From Limnomonas spitsbergensis (taxonomy: Eukaryota; Chlorophyta; Chlorophyceae; Chlamydomonadales): 64,000 nucleotides of DNA. This document shows, piece by piece, positions 23,620-34,762 of the stretch. The notes beneath the pieces were generated by a model. It was not told the DNA's origin and did no database searches. It saw nothing but the letters and a program-made list of their open reading frames with translations. Positions within the stretch are counted from its first letter, which is position 1. Every line of letters starts with the position of its first letter. The stretch spans positions 9,112,501 to 9,176,500 of the forward strand of contig JAYJMM010000041.1 in assembly GCA_037349105.1 (NCBI GenBank), read 5' to 3'. Position numbers and translations under genes: made by a program.

Positions 23620-25080
23620 CAAGGAAGCAAGTCAACAGGGATCTTGAGTTTGGATCCAGTCTAGTCTCTGGTCGAATCAAAACTGGGTGCATTGGTAGGC
23701 AAGTATAGCACCGGTAGAGGGCATTTTGTGTTGGGATCTACTCCTAGCATGTTTAGAACGGTAATGAGAGTGAATTCATTTCAGCTGGAAACAGAACATT
23801 AAGACCAGGCCAGAATCGCATGTAAGGCTCGTAGGTTGGCAGCCACACCACTTACACAGGGCTATGCTTGTCCAGCCAATGCAACATGGGAGTCCATCAA
23901 CCCAAACTGCAAGCGAACTTGCCATCTGACAGTTCACACCCAAGGAGACGGAAGCCTCCCTTAAAGCGAAAGAAGGCTGGGAGTTTCAATTGGGTACCAA
24001 CCCCAAAGCTTGATGCAGTCAATCAAGGCACAGCCGTAGCAGGCTGGGAGGATTCAATTCGATACCAACCCTAAAGCTTACACAGTCTAGGCACAGCCAT
24101 AGCAGAGGCAAAGAAACCCCAGATTTCTAGTTGTTGGAAAAGAAAAACGATTATTGCACAGGTATTTCGGATTCCCCTTCAGTGGTGGCACTTACTCAGC
24201 ATTAAGACAGGGGTGAAATTTGTGACAAATTGCCAATGGGGGGTGGTAGCAACTGTGCGAGGGTTATGTCTGAGATGCTAGGGCCAGATCCAAACCAGGT
24301 CACATACATTGATCAGTGAAAGCAAGGGTTGGGGCTTGTGAGGCATTAATTCATAGCAGGCTTCATAGCCATGGCGTGCGCTGTCCATTTTTTTATCAGG
24401 TTATCACTTCAATAAATTTCATATATCCCTAGTACCGGTACAATTGTGGCGGAACTGACACTCTAGCGGCTGGGTGCATTTGTCAGGTGCAGCAAGCCCT
24501 GTTCCTTGGGCCATCAACCAGGTTAAGCCCCCATCGGTTCAATGGTGGCCGCCCATCCGCCTGTCATAAGTGGTATGGCTAGGATTAAAATATGCACTGA
24601 TACGAACATCATGGCAGCGTTTCAACTGGGGTGTTACATGTCTGAATAATGGAAGAGGTGTCTTCAGAACCAGGGATACCGGTAAACACAAACCCCAGTG
24701 ACATCATTCGCTTGGTGCAATGAATGGCAGGTCATGGTCAGGATCTGAGCTACAAGTTAAACCAGTTCCCAACCGGCAAGTCACCGGTGCAGCTGCAGCC
24801 AGCAGCACCTATATTCGCATCACCACCGCGCATCCCTGGACGCTGTCCTCAGGAGCTGCCGCGGTCGGGGGAAGATCACTCTACGGACCTTCCACAGCGG
24901 GCGAGAGAAGCGCAGCTCCCCCGCCCATTACCCGGCACCCCGGTTCTCAGCTCTCAGCAATCATTACCATGCTCCACATGCTCTAATATTCCCCATCACA
25001 AAAGTACCAAAAAAACAAGCTGTCCTCTATTCTCGGCTCTAATCTTCCAACGTTCCAAAAGGATTTTCAGCACGGTCAAG
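23620..25080. other. no supported gene apart from a SINE-like copy
   Basis: I see no family-like exons. A pair of near-repeats around GCTGGGAG-TTCAATT-GGTACCAACCC occurs at 23960-24080. Confidence 0.3.
24480..24570 (+). repeat. SINE-like repeat (copy 2)
   Basis: AGGTGCAGCAAGCCCTG (A-box-like) is followed by TTGGGCC, a degenerate B-box region and the shared tail CCCATCGG-TCAATGGTGGCCGCCCA. Confidence 0.4.
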
Positions 25081-25084
25081 ATAT

Positions 25085-25892
25085 CTAGTGTGCATGGCTG
25101 TGCCCATGCTCATGCTCGTCATCCCAGCCATTCATCTGAACGTCCTTCTCAAAAACCCAGATATCTCCATACTGCAGGCATCGCAGAACAGGACGTCAGG
25201 GCACATCGGATGAAATTGGAGCATGAGCTCGGCGCAATCATGTCGCATGCCCCAATGCTGACCTAGCGATATGTTGAACAAATGACATGAACCCACCGTG
25301 CATGAGAGCCGTCTCCTACGTGCTAAATCCTAGATTCAAGGAGAACACAGGATTGTTGTGTCCTTAAAACAGCTCCACTTACCCAATGTTCTTCCCAGTT
25401 GAGGTTGAAATGGTAGATCATCGTGAACCTGCATGGATGCAAGCAAACCAATTTGGGCCCATGTTTGCCATGCCCCATCTTCGTTCCAGGCCAGCTGACA
25501 GACAATCGTGAGAGCTACTGACTCACCAAACAAGTCCCCCCACAAGCTTTGTCCAGTAGTGCTCGAAATCCTTTACAGGCTTCGAGATGGTCAATCCAGC
25601 GTACGTGATGTAGTCTGGCCCCTGGAACTCCGCGGGCGTTGCTTTCCCCTTTGAATGGTGGAAAAATCCGATGGGGCCTCCTCCAGCTACGAGGAAACAA
25701 AGGAGCGAAGAAGTCACGTTGTGATTTCATGAAGCCCGATCAAGCAAGATTCGATTGGTGCGTGCAAACTCATTTATAGCGAATGCAAACACAATGCTCA
25801 CCCATTTTCCTGGTTTGATGCATAAAAAGTTCGGCCCCCTTGTTGTTTGTCCTTAGTCCCAGGACACGCGCTGCTTGACCCCAGGCTGCCAT
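25085..25892 (-). CDS. mitochondrial complex I subunit, AGGG/NDUFB2-like
   Basis: Four exons (25802-25892, 25527-25686, 25383-25428, 25085-25147) give a 119-residue protein with consistent phases and GT-AG introns of 35 to 235 bases class size (115, 98, 235). It begins MAAWGQAARVLGLRTNNKGA, an Arg-rich presequence. Then come MAGGGPIGFF, the family-like ITYAGLTISKPVKDFEHYW, and a hydrophobic single membrane span GGLVWFTMIYHF. The C-terminus is His/Asp-rich, WDDEHEHGHSHAH. The AGGG motif, the Y-GLT--KP segment, the single span and the His tail fit the small membrane-arm subunit NDUFB2 of plants. The assignment rests on remembered family pattern. The GW-HPW motif of plants is reduced to NGWDDEH. 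Confidence 0.6.
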
Positions 25893-27279
25893 TTTAAAGA
25901 ACCCGGTCTTCAACCAGGAGGACACAAATAGAATGCCTTGTAGTGTGTTGCAATTAAAGGAACCAGAGCGGAGCTGTTCCAGTCGGCTTGACGCTCTGGC
26001 GCACTGCACTGTTCTTCGGTTGATACGGCAGTTCAGACGTAAAAAGGGGTTGCAATTCGTGCGGGTCGCATGTGCTGTTCCTGCTGAGCCAGGCACTGCA
26101 GCAATATAGTTGTCCGTTTGCGTGTCTGTACGCTCAGCTCGAACCGTGCAACATTGTGCGACACCAAACATCATAGCTGGGCCAAACCCCTCTCGAATGG
26201 CGCACCCAATGCAAATTTGGCACATCACCAAATGAAGGCCGCCCTGAAGCCCAGATGCTCCCATGTCCGCGTATGCTGCGGCCTCCCGGCCACAGCGGGG
26301 AGCAGGGGCATAAGCCAGGTGCGCCACGCGCAGCGTTTGCAGCGCGCATGGCGTAGTACATAATATCCCCAATGGTTTTCTGGACCGATTGGCGATGGAC
26401 ATGATAAGGCGCATGAGGACATGGGCGCCTGACCAAAAGGGCGCATGAGCGTCATAGCGCAACCTTCAACAGAGGAAACTCGGGACTCTTATCCAGTGTC
26501 AGTCAGCTCGGCCAAGACGCAAGCCATGCGACGCACCCATGCATTCATGCAACCATCCCTATGCCTCTATACCCATGCAGTTATGCACCCGTACCCATGC
26601 ACCCAGGCCTGTGCCAAGAAGAGGAGGAAGCATCGTTCCGCCCCATCTCCCCTGACACATTGCCCTATGCACCATAACCTCCATCATGACTGCTTAACCC
26701 TCGATCCCCTCCACCCGCCTGCCCACCAATCACGACCTAAGGGCAGTATAATTACGATGTCAAAAAAACCCATGCATGTGCCTCATCAGGGACGTCTGTG
26801 GTTCCCCCAGGGGTGACGGTCAGGCCTGTTGGTCTCTCTGCTCGCCGAAGGCCAGGTGGCAGCCCTGAGCCCTCTAGGGGCTTCAACCTGTCACTGCTGG
26901 AGGAGGAGGATCCACTGGCCATGCCTTCAGAGCTCGGGCCTCAGATCCGGCAGGCAAGGAAGGTCCAATCTCAGATTCAGGAGGCAAAGCAAGTGAGATG
27001 TCTGATCTGGGGGCCCAGAGAGCAGAGGGGTAGAATATGTGAAGTTGGCATCGAAAACATCTTGCATTTGGGGGTTGCGGTCTAGGGAGCAATGGAATTA
27101 AACATCAGATATGTGGGGCCGAGCGTACGAGATCTCAGATCCTGAGGATGACGCAGGTGAGGCAGTAAAAGCAGTGAGAAGGGGGGCTGAGCATGTTTGT
27201 TACAGATTCAGAGGTTGGGTGCTTGGTTGTGTGAGGCCTGAGTGCCACCCTGAGGCCCATCTTGATCCACCTAGTGTTT

Positions 27280-27390
27280 ATATCTTCGGCTGCCTTCCAT
27301 GGGCGGCCCTAGGGCATGAAATATTTGATTGGGATCAAACCTGGGCCGACCTATTGCCGGGGGCCCAAGCAGCATAATGAGCCATGCATG
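27280..27390 (-). repeat. SINE-like repeat (copy 3, truncated)
   Basis: The minus strand has GCTGCTTGGGCCCCCGGCAA, then a B-box-like GGTTTGATCCC. This matches the middle of the other copies. The A box is lost. Confidence 0.35.
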
Positions 27391-27589
27391 AAGCCTCCGG
27401 CAAGAGGCCATTGGGTAGCTGAAATGTAGCTTGACGATACTGAGGCACAACAAAATAAACAATTGATCCACCCCAACAGGGACCCACACGACATGCTGGG
27501 AACCAAGTTCGCGGCGGGGCGCAGACACATCTCGACTCTTTTGACACAGGTCCATTTGCTGCGGGCATATCTGACCAGCAGGATGGCAG

Positions 27590-27935
27590 AGCTGGACAAG
27601 GTTCGACCAATGTGGGCATTTCCAGCCGCCAGGCTTACAGACCAGAACAAGGTTCATCCGCCCTGGGCACTTCCAGCCGACAGGCTAACAGTGCTGAACA
27701 AGGTCCATCCTTGCCGGGCATTTCGAACTGGCAGGCCCAAGGGGCTCATCAAGGTTCATCCTCCATGGGCACCTCAGACCGGCAGGCTAACGGAGCCGAA
27801 CAAGGTGCATCCGACCTGAGCACCCACAGCCGACAGGCCAACAGAGCCGAGCAAAGCCCTATCAAGGCAGGCATTTCTAACCTGTGGGCTAACAGAGCCG
27901 AACAAGGTCCATCTGTGGCCAGCACCTTAAGCCAG
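27590..27935 (+). repeat. ~57-bp coding repeat, about six units
   Basis: Imperfect units of CAAGGTCCATC--GGGCATTTC-A---GCAGGC-AACAG-GCCGAA encode the RQANRAEQGPS series. Minus-strand and other plus frames are also open, so the repeat may be older than the reading frame now used. Confidence 0.75.
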
Positions 27936-30900
27936 CAGACTGGCAGGGAGGAGAGACATCCAGCTGCAGCAAGGGGGGCAATGCAGCTGGGAGGGCGAGG
28001 GACAGGCAAAATACAACAGCAGCAGCAGCAGTTTGTGCACCATGGGCAGCAGCAACAGCATGGGCAACATGGGCAGCAGCAGCAGCAGCAGCAGCAGCCT
28101 GGGCAGCGCAGTCGGTGGCTGCGCGAAGGGGGGCTTTACAACCGAGTTGGCATAGAGACGGTTCCTCCTGCAGGATCTGGGGTAGCAGCCAGGGGGCCTG
28201 CCTCTTCCAGTCTTGACCTAGCGGTGGCTGCTGGGCTGGGCGGGCGGGGCAGGCACGCCGCACCTCCAGTACCAGTGCGCCTGCCAGCGAGGCGCCCGTT
28301 CATGTTTGACGCGAGGCAGAGCTCCAGCGGGAAAGTCCTGCTGATCCGCCCGCTGGCCCGGCCCATGTTCAACGCAAGGTGAGGACCGGGCAAGAAGGCA
28401 TGTGGAGATGAGCCTCACAATAGCCCCAGAGATGCATGTATGTGCCCCGCCTCGCGGCACCGGAGTCTCGTGCTGATGAGAAGCTGACGAGAAGCTGATG
28501 AGGTTTATTACCTTGATGACGTATATCGCCTTGATAAAGTATATGCTGTATATCAGTATATCAGCACCGGACCTTCATAGAGATGTGAGCACCTCGCCTG
28601 TCCCCCCTCTCCCTCAGGTTCGGCGAGCGACCCAGGAGGGGCGTGCGCATGGCCGATGCAGAGGGTGTCTCAGTTCCATGGGAGCTGCGCCGGCGGGCGG
28701 TGCACCTGCCCCCACAGACGGATGTCCTGGTCCAGAGCTGGCTGTCGCTGCCACCGCCGCAAGGCTCCTCGACCGAGGGGCCGGGGCGCGGGAGCAGAGG
28801 CGGCAGGGGGCATCTGCTTGACGGGGAGGAGGGAAGGGGATGCAAATCCGGCGACAATGCGGATTTGTTCCGCCTTTTGCCGATCGGATGCTGGCAGGAG
28901 GATCCAGATCTGGATCTGGATGAGCTTGGTGACTGGGTTCCGGAGTGGGCCTGCCGCCTGTCCCGGCAACAGATGATGGACACCGAGGCCGCCGAGGCTT
29001 GGCGAGGCCTACGGGCCTGGGGAGAGGGGGAGGGCAGAGAGGAGGATCATTCGAGGTGGGGGATGCAGGCCGGCCAAGGTAGCAGAAAGGCTAGCAGTGG
29101 GGATGATGCAGTAAGCGATTCGAGGTGGGGGATGCAGGCCGGCCAAAGTGACAGAGGGGCTAGCAGTGGGGGTGATGCAGTACGTGTCCTTTTGTGTGGA
29201 TCTTGCCCACCCTGCCAAGTGATAGGTACCAAAGGCCTCAGCTGCTGGCCCTCCTGTGTATTGGCTTGTAGAGCCCGTAAAACATCAAACGGCCCTGTGA
29301 GAAAAGTAGCCAAGGCCAAGGTCAAGGTTACTCTCACATTTCCCGATCCTAGGTCATGGCAGTGAGGGTGCATTTGTTTTGGCTCCACCAGCAAAAGGGA
29401 TGAGACTCGGGTCTGCAGATCCTGAGCCGTTGACTGGCGCCTGAGCTGCTGACCGAACCCTCAGCCCCTTTACTCGTCTTCCCCTGTCTCTGTGTGACTG
29501 CACCGCAACAGCCGCGCCTATCGTCCCCTCATCTTCAAGGCTGAATGACCCCTCAGCCTTCCCACCACTTTCCCCACTCTCTGCACCAGCTATGGGGGCT
29601 GAATGACCCCTTCGCCCCTTGCCTCTTCTCTCATTGTCTCTGTACGACTGTACCGCAACAGCCGCTCCTACCATTTCCTCAGCTTCAACGCTGAAAAAAT
29701 CCTCCAGCCTTCTTTAACCCTTTCCCCATTCTCTGCACCAGCTATGGGTGCTGACTGACCCCTTTGCCCCTTGCCTCTTCTCTTTTTGTCTCTGCACAAC
29801 TGTACCGCAACAGCCGCTCCTACCGTTTCTTCAGCTTCAACGCTGAATGACCCCTTCAGCCCATTTCAGCCCTTTCCCCACTTTCTGCTCCGCAGCAGCT
29901 GCTCCCGCCACCTCTGCATCTTCAAGACTGATTGTCCCTCACCACCCCTCTCCCCACTCTCTGTACCGCCCTCTGAGTCGCAGCCCACCCCGCCATCTTC
30001 GCATCTTTAAGGCCGGTGGCTACATGTTGGCGGACATGGTGGCCATGCTGCGCTCCTCGGGCCTGTCTCATGCGCTGTCCGTGACGAGGCTGATGCATGA
30101 GGCTGACTGTGTGGTAGCCAAGTCGCAATGGGGCAGTGGCAGGCACGTCAACCTGGTGCAGGTGCGCAGAGTGCTGGGGCAGTGGCAGGCACGTCAACCT
30201 GGTGCAGGTGCGCAGAGTGCTGGGGCAGTGGCAGGCACGTCAACCTGGTGCAGGTGCGCAGAGTGCTGGGGCAGTGGCAGGCACGTCAACCTGGTGCAGG
30301 TGCGCTGGGTGCTGGGGCAGTGGCAGGCACGTCAACCTGGTGCAGGTGCGCAGAGTGCTGGGGCAGTGGCAGGCACGTCAACCTGGTGCAGGTGCGCAGA
30401 GTGCTGGGGCAGTGGCAGGCACGTCAACCTGGTGCAGGTGCGCAGAGTGCTGGGGCAGTGGCAGGCACGTCAACCTGGTGCAGGTGCGCTGAGTGCTGGG
30501 GCAGTGGCAGGCACGTCAACCTGGTGCAGGTGCGCAGAGTGCTGGGGCAGTGGCAGGCACGTCAACCTGGTGCAGGTGCGCAGAGTGCTGGGGCAGTGGC
30601 AGGCACGTCAACCTGGTGCAGGTGCGCTGAGTGCTGGGGCAGTGGCAGGCACGTCAACCTGGTGCAGGTGCGCTGAGTGCTGGGGCAGTGGCAGGCACGT
30701 CAACCTGGTGCAGGTGCGCAGAGTGCTGGGGCAGTGGCAGGCACGTCAACCTGGTGCAGGTGCGCAGAGTGCTGGGGCAGTGGCAGGCACGTCAACCTGG
30801 TGCAGGTGCGCTGGGTGCTGGGGCAGTGGCAGGCACGTCAACCTGGTGCAGGTGCGCAGAGTGCTGGGGCAGTGGCAGGCACGTCAACCTGGTGCAGGTG

Positions 30901-32746
30901 CGCTGAGTGCTGGGGCAGTGGCAGGCACGTCAACCTGGTGCAGGTGCGCAGAGTGCTGGGGCAGTGGCAGGCACGTCAACCTGGTGCAGGTGCGCTGAGT
31001 GCTGGGGCAGTGGCAGGCACGTCAACCTGGTGCAGGTGCGCAGAGTGCTGGGGCAGTGGCAGGCACGTCAACCTGGTGCAGGTGCGCAGAGTGCTGGGGC
31101 AGTGGCAGGCACGTCAACCTGGTGCAGGTGCGCTGAGTGCTGGGGCAGTGGCAGGCACGTCAACCTGGTGCAGGTGCGCTGAGTGCTGGGGCAGTGGCAG
31201 GCACGTCAACCTGGTGCAGGTGCGCAGAGTGCTGGGGCAGTGGCAGGCACGTCAACCTGGTGCAGGTGCGCAGAGTGCTGGGGCAGTGGCAGGCACGTCA
31301 ACCTGGTGCAGGTGCGCAGAGTGCTGGGGCAGTGGCAGGCACGTCAACCTGGTGCAGGTGCGCTGAGTGCTGGGGCAGTGGCAGGCACGTCAACCTGGTG
31401 CAGGTGCGCAGAGTGCTGGGGCAGTGGCAGGCACGTCAACCTGGTGCAGGTGCGCTGAGTGCTGGGGCAGTGGCAGGCACGTCAACCTGGTGCAGGTGCG
31501 CAGAGTGCTGGGGCAGTGGCAGGCACGTCAACCTGGTGCAGGTGCGCAGAGTGCTGGGGCAGTGGCAGGCACGTCAACCTGGTGCAGGTGCGCAGAGTGC
31601 TGGGGCAGTGGCAGGCACGTCAACCTGGTGCAGGTGCGCAGAGTGCTGGGGCAGTGGCAGGCACGTCAACCTGGTGCAGGTGCGCAGAGTGCTGGGGCAG
31701 TGGCCGGCACGTCAACCTGGTGCAGGTGCGCAGAGAGCAGGAGGAAGATATGGGCGTATAGTGGTGGGTTCTCAAGGGCCCACGGTGTATATGGAGGCTG
31801 GTGTGGGAGGCTGGGGCTGCCTGGGCTGGCCTAGGCTGGTTGGGTATACTCGAGATAAAAACTGTAGACCGCGGTGTCTTGTTACTCTCTTGCCTGCCTC
31901 TACTGACACCTTCATGCCTGATTATCTGTTTTTTCTCCAGCATCGAGCGGCAGCTCAGAAATACGGCATTCCTTTCCTCGTGGTTGAGTCTCTGAGGTGA
32001 GACTTGTCAGCAGACTGTTCTCATGAGGTCGTGTGTCAAGATATTGAAGAGAACCGTGACACTACCACTCACACCTTTGACAGCGTACACCAACTGATTG
32101 TCTCATACATGAGACTGCCCTCCTGCCTGGTCCCCTGCAATAAGTGTTTCTGGGGGGTGCGCTAACGCTGCCACAACATTATTGACCTCTTTGCGCTTAA
32201 CGATGCTCTCTGTGCTGCTTGTATCCTCCCCTGTCTGGGAGCTGGCAACCCCGCTGCTGCCCGCAATACTCCTGATGCTCTGACCACCCTCACGCTCCAC
32301 TTGCCCCTGCCTGATGTCTTGGCCTTCCCCACTCCCTGCTTGCCCCTGCTTGATGTCTTGGCCTCCCGCACTCCCTGCTTGCCCCTGCTTGATGTCTTGG
32401 CCTCCCCCACTCCCTGCTTGCCCCTGCCAGGGCACATGAGCTGGTGCTCAAGCTGAAGCCATTGCTGTTGCAGCACAACCTGCTCAGCCACTCACCGACA
32501 GGATGGGAGGGCCTAGACCGACACACATCCCAGCCTGGGCAGGACGGTCTTGTGGCCTCCATATCTGCCCCCCTAGGATGCAAGGTGGGGTACATGCTTG
32601 CCTTACAAATTCTTATTTGTGTGCTCTTCGACAGGCCCATGTTCAGCCACCACTGGGACAATGGGGACCCGCAGTCGACTGATCTACAGCCGGTGGACGA
32701 AGCTGCAAGGCTTGTCTCGCAAGCCCTGATCGCCTATGGGATGTGA
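27590..32746 (+). CDS. long multi-exon protein; C-terminus possibly Ycf45/SPD1-like
   Basis: Supported exons are about 27600-28379 (Gln/Asn-rich, ends RPLARPMFNA), 28621-29112 or -29181, about 30012-30161, 31941-31996 and 32635-32746 (ends LIAYGM-stop). All junctions keep phase. Exon 1 repeats RQANxAEQGxS about six times, then has polyQ runs. The last three exons join as MLADMVAMLRSSGLSHAL, VTRLMHEADCVVAKSQW, then RAAAQKYGIPFLVVESLR. The pattern 'EADcvvakS...RaAaqkyGIPflVv' recalls the C-terminal R3H-associated domain of Ycf45/SPD1 proteins, but no P-loop was found, so this is tentative. More exons may lie at 26800-27160. Two donors of exon 2 (GCA|GTAAGC and GCA|GTACGT) are 69 bp apart and in frame. 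Confidence 0.45.
29040..29190 (+). repeat. 69-bp duplication at an exon end
   Basis: Two units of ATTCGAGGTGGGGGATGCAG-GCCGGCCAA, each ending in a usable in-phase donor (GCA|GTAAGC and GCA|GTACGT). They add 23 codons if the distal donor is used. Confidence 0.75.
29490..30011 (+). repeat. ~150-bp copies of an acceptor region
   Basis: Three to four diverged units of CTGTACCGCAACAGCCGC-CCTAC--TTCCTCAGCTTCAACGCTGA lie upstream of the acceptor CATCTTTAAG|GCCGGTGGC. The first unit has CATCTTCAAG|GCTGAATG, parallel to the real junction. Confidence 0.65.
30130..31735 (+). repeat. 46-bp minisatellite, about 35 units, on a splice donor
   Basis: The unit comprises GTGCTGGGGCAGTGGCAGGC and ACGTCAACCTGGTGCAG|GTGCGC(A/T)G. 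The first unit overlaps the end of the exon coding GSGRHVNLVQ, and each unit repeats those coding bases plus the CAG|GTGCGC donor. Variants are almost confined to CGCAGAG, CGCTGAG and CGCTGGG. Near-identity over 1.6 kb implies recent expansion or homogenisation. Overlapping plus-strand ORFs across it are artefacts of the period. Confidence 0.97.
32280..32435. repeat. 39-bp minisatellite in the last intron
   Basis: About three and a half units of CCCCTGC(T)TGATGTCTTGGCC plus TCCC-CACTCCCTGCTTG. Confidence 0.85.
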
Positions 32747-32749
32747 TGT

Positions 32750-34760
32750 GGCTGAATTGTAGCTGAAGCAGCAAGAAATAGACAGTAAGCATACGAGGAA
32801 GCCTCACTCTGTAAGACTTTCACTCTCTGCCACCCTCTTTCACCCTCTGCCATGCATCGTCTCTTCACTCTGATCCGATTTCAACCTGAGAGATGAAGCA
32901 TCAGCTCTTTGCTGTCATTCAATCTCCGCCGGAAAAATGTTGCACCTCAGCCTTCCATGTCCGCCTGTTTTGACCTCCAGTCCTTTGTGAGACCCACTGA
33001 CTTCAAGGCCCATCCACCTCCTGCTGCACACTAGCTCAAGATGACCTGCCCCTGCAGGTTTTGTCACTGACTCGGGAGCAGCTGAGCGATGCCAGCCCGG
33101 TGCCAGGTTTTGTGCATGCACTGGAAGACCCCGATCAGACCTCGCATGTGCATGGAAGGCTAGCTCACCCCACAGCTCAGCTCCAGCGACCAGCCAAGAG
33201 GAGGGCCAGGAAGGGATCACCAGACGAGGAGGCGCTGCATCCAGATGGTTCTTTAGATGCAGGCGGGGGCAGCATGGCACATCTAGCCCGCAGTCTTCAG
33301 GCTCGGTACCTCAAGGGACAACTGTCCCTGCCAGAGCTGCTATCTGCTAGCCAATCTAGGGCTCATCTGCCTTAAGGACTTTGATGCAGTTTGGACTTGA
33401 CCAAGGAGCGTGCGCTAGACTGCTCACCCCCTCCCTTAATTCTGGGGCGAATGTTGGACAGCCCCCTGTCCGCACCCAATCAATCACAGCTTCAATCCAT
33501 CTGGGCACGCCTAAGCAGTCCTCATCTCGTGCTCCCTAACTGGATTGTGACAGTGCGGGAACATGCCCCTCATATCTTAAAACTCCTGAAGGTTTCATAA
33601 ATCTGAAATTGTCGCAGATATCAGTAACATGCTATTTTAATGTACCTTTTATTTGTGGCTGTCCCTTTTCTTCCTCCTCTTTAGCATATTTTTACCCCGA
33701 TCAGACAGACAGGCGCCCACGTGGCGGAGCCTTTTCAGCATGGCCCAGAAGTGTTATGTCATTGACTGAGTTGTGGCTTTCGTGCAGGGCCCGGGGTGCT
33801 ATGAGCAGCTCTGGTATTCTTGCTTTATGCAGATACTCCAGAAGCGAAATCGAACTATGCTGGTAGTAGTCCTTCCACCCCAGTCTATTACCATCAAGGA
33901 CACCGTGCATCACATTTTTGTCGGAGGGAACATGCTTTTAATCTTTCAGTGGTTCTCCCTCATAGGCTCTCTAGGAAATGGGCCAAGAACCGCAACCTCA
34001 GGCCTCGTCTGTTAGCAATCTGAATTGTGGGACAGCTCTTGTTCAATTTTGACCAAATTTAGGCCACTAATCACTTGAGAGGACGTACGTCTTGGACAGC
34101 ATCCCCTCAGTACTTGTGGTCACCTGCCTCATGCGCTTCAATGCGGCTTTTGGATGGCAGATTCTATGTTCTGTATACATGGAAATCAGGAAAGGGACTG
34201 CAAAGGCTCAAGCCAACACGCACCCCACGTTATGAGCTGGGCTTGGAAGCCATAAATCATGAGTTCAGCAATCAACTTTCCTGACCAAAATAATTGAATC
34301 GATCGGCAAAATACATGATATGCATACCCTATCTCATACAATGGTAACGTCTCCTCATCTTCCTACAAACATGCGTTGTTCCTCACCCCTACCACAGCAA
34401 GTCTGTCCAGCCAGTAACTAAGTTTAATCTCCAGCCATGTGCTGATAGCCTAGGCAGTTAATGAGGGATCTACTCGCAAAAGACTGTTAAGCCAACGGCA
34501 TATTTCGGCGTCCACCTACATCATGCCTTAGGCAGCTCATGACTCTTGAGACCTACAACTGCAGCATGCAATGGCCTACGGGTCAATTGTTCAAATACAG
34601 CATTTCAGGATGCCACCACAACATACGAGACCTCCACACTAACACGAGACTACCGGTATTGAAGGCATGCCTCGCAAGAGCATTGTCCCATGACGCCCTG
34701 GCTACATGTAACCCCACCTACAGGGACGCGAATGGGTCCCGGTACCCAATAGACGTTGGG
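32750..34760. other. no supported gene; family A copy at 33700-33775
   Basis: Plus ORFs at 33061-33375 (104 codons, Gln/Arg/Leu-rich) and 33391-33600 could be exons but show no recognisable motif. The segment 33700-33775 (CCCACGTGGCGGAGCC, GTGTTATGTCATTGAC) is a dispersed family A copy. Confidence 0.35.
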
Positions 34761-34762
34761 TG

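Noticed and set aside
30128..32000. Overlapping ORFs across the 46-bp array (GQWQARQPGAGA repeats)
   Set aside because: They arise from the repeat period. The true coding part ends at the first donor (30161), as shown by the homologous continuation in the exon at 31941.
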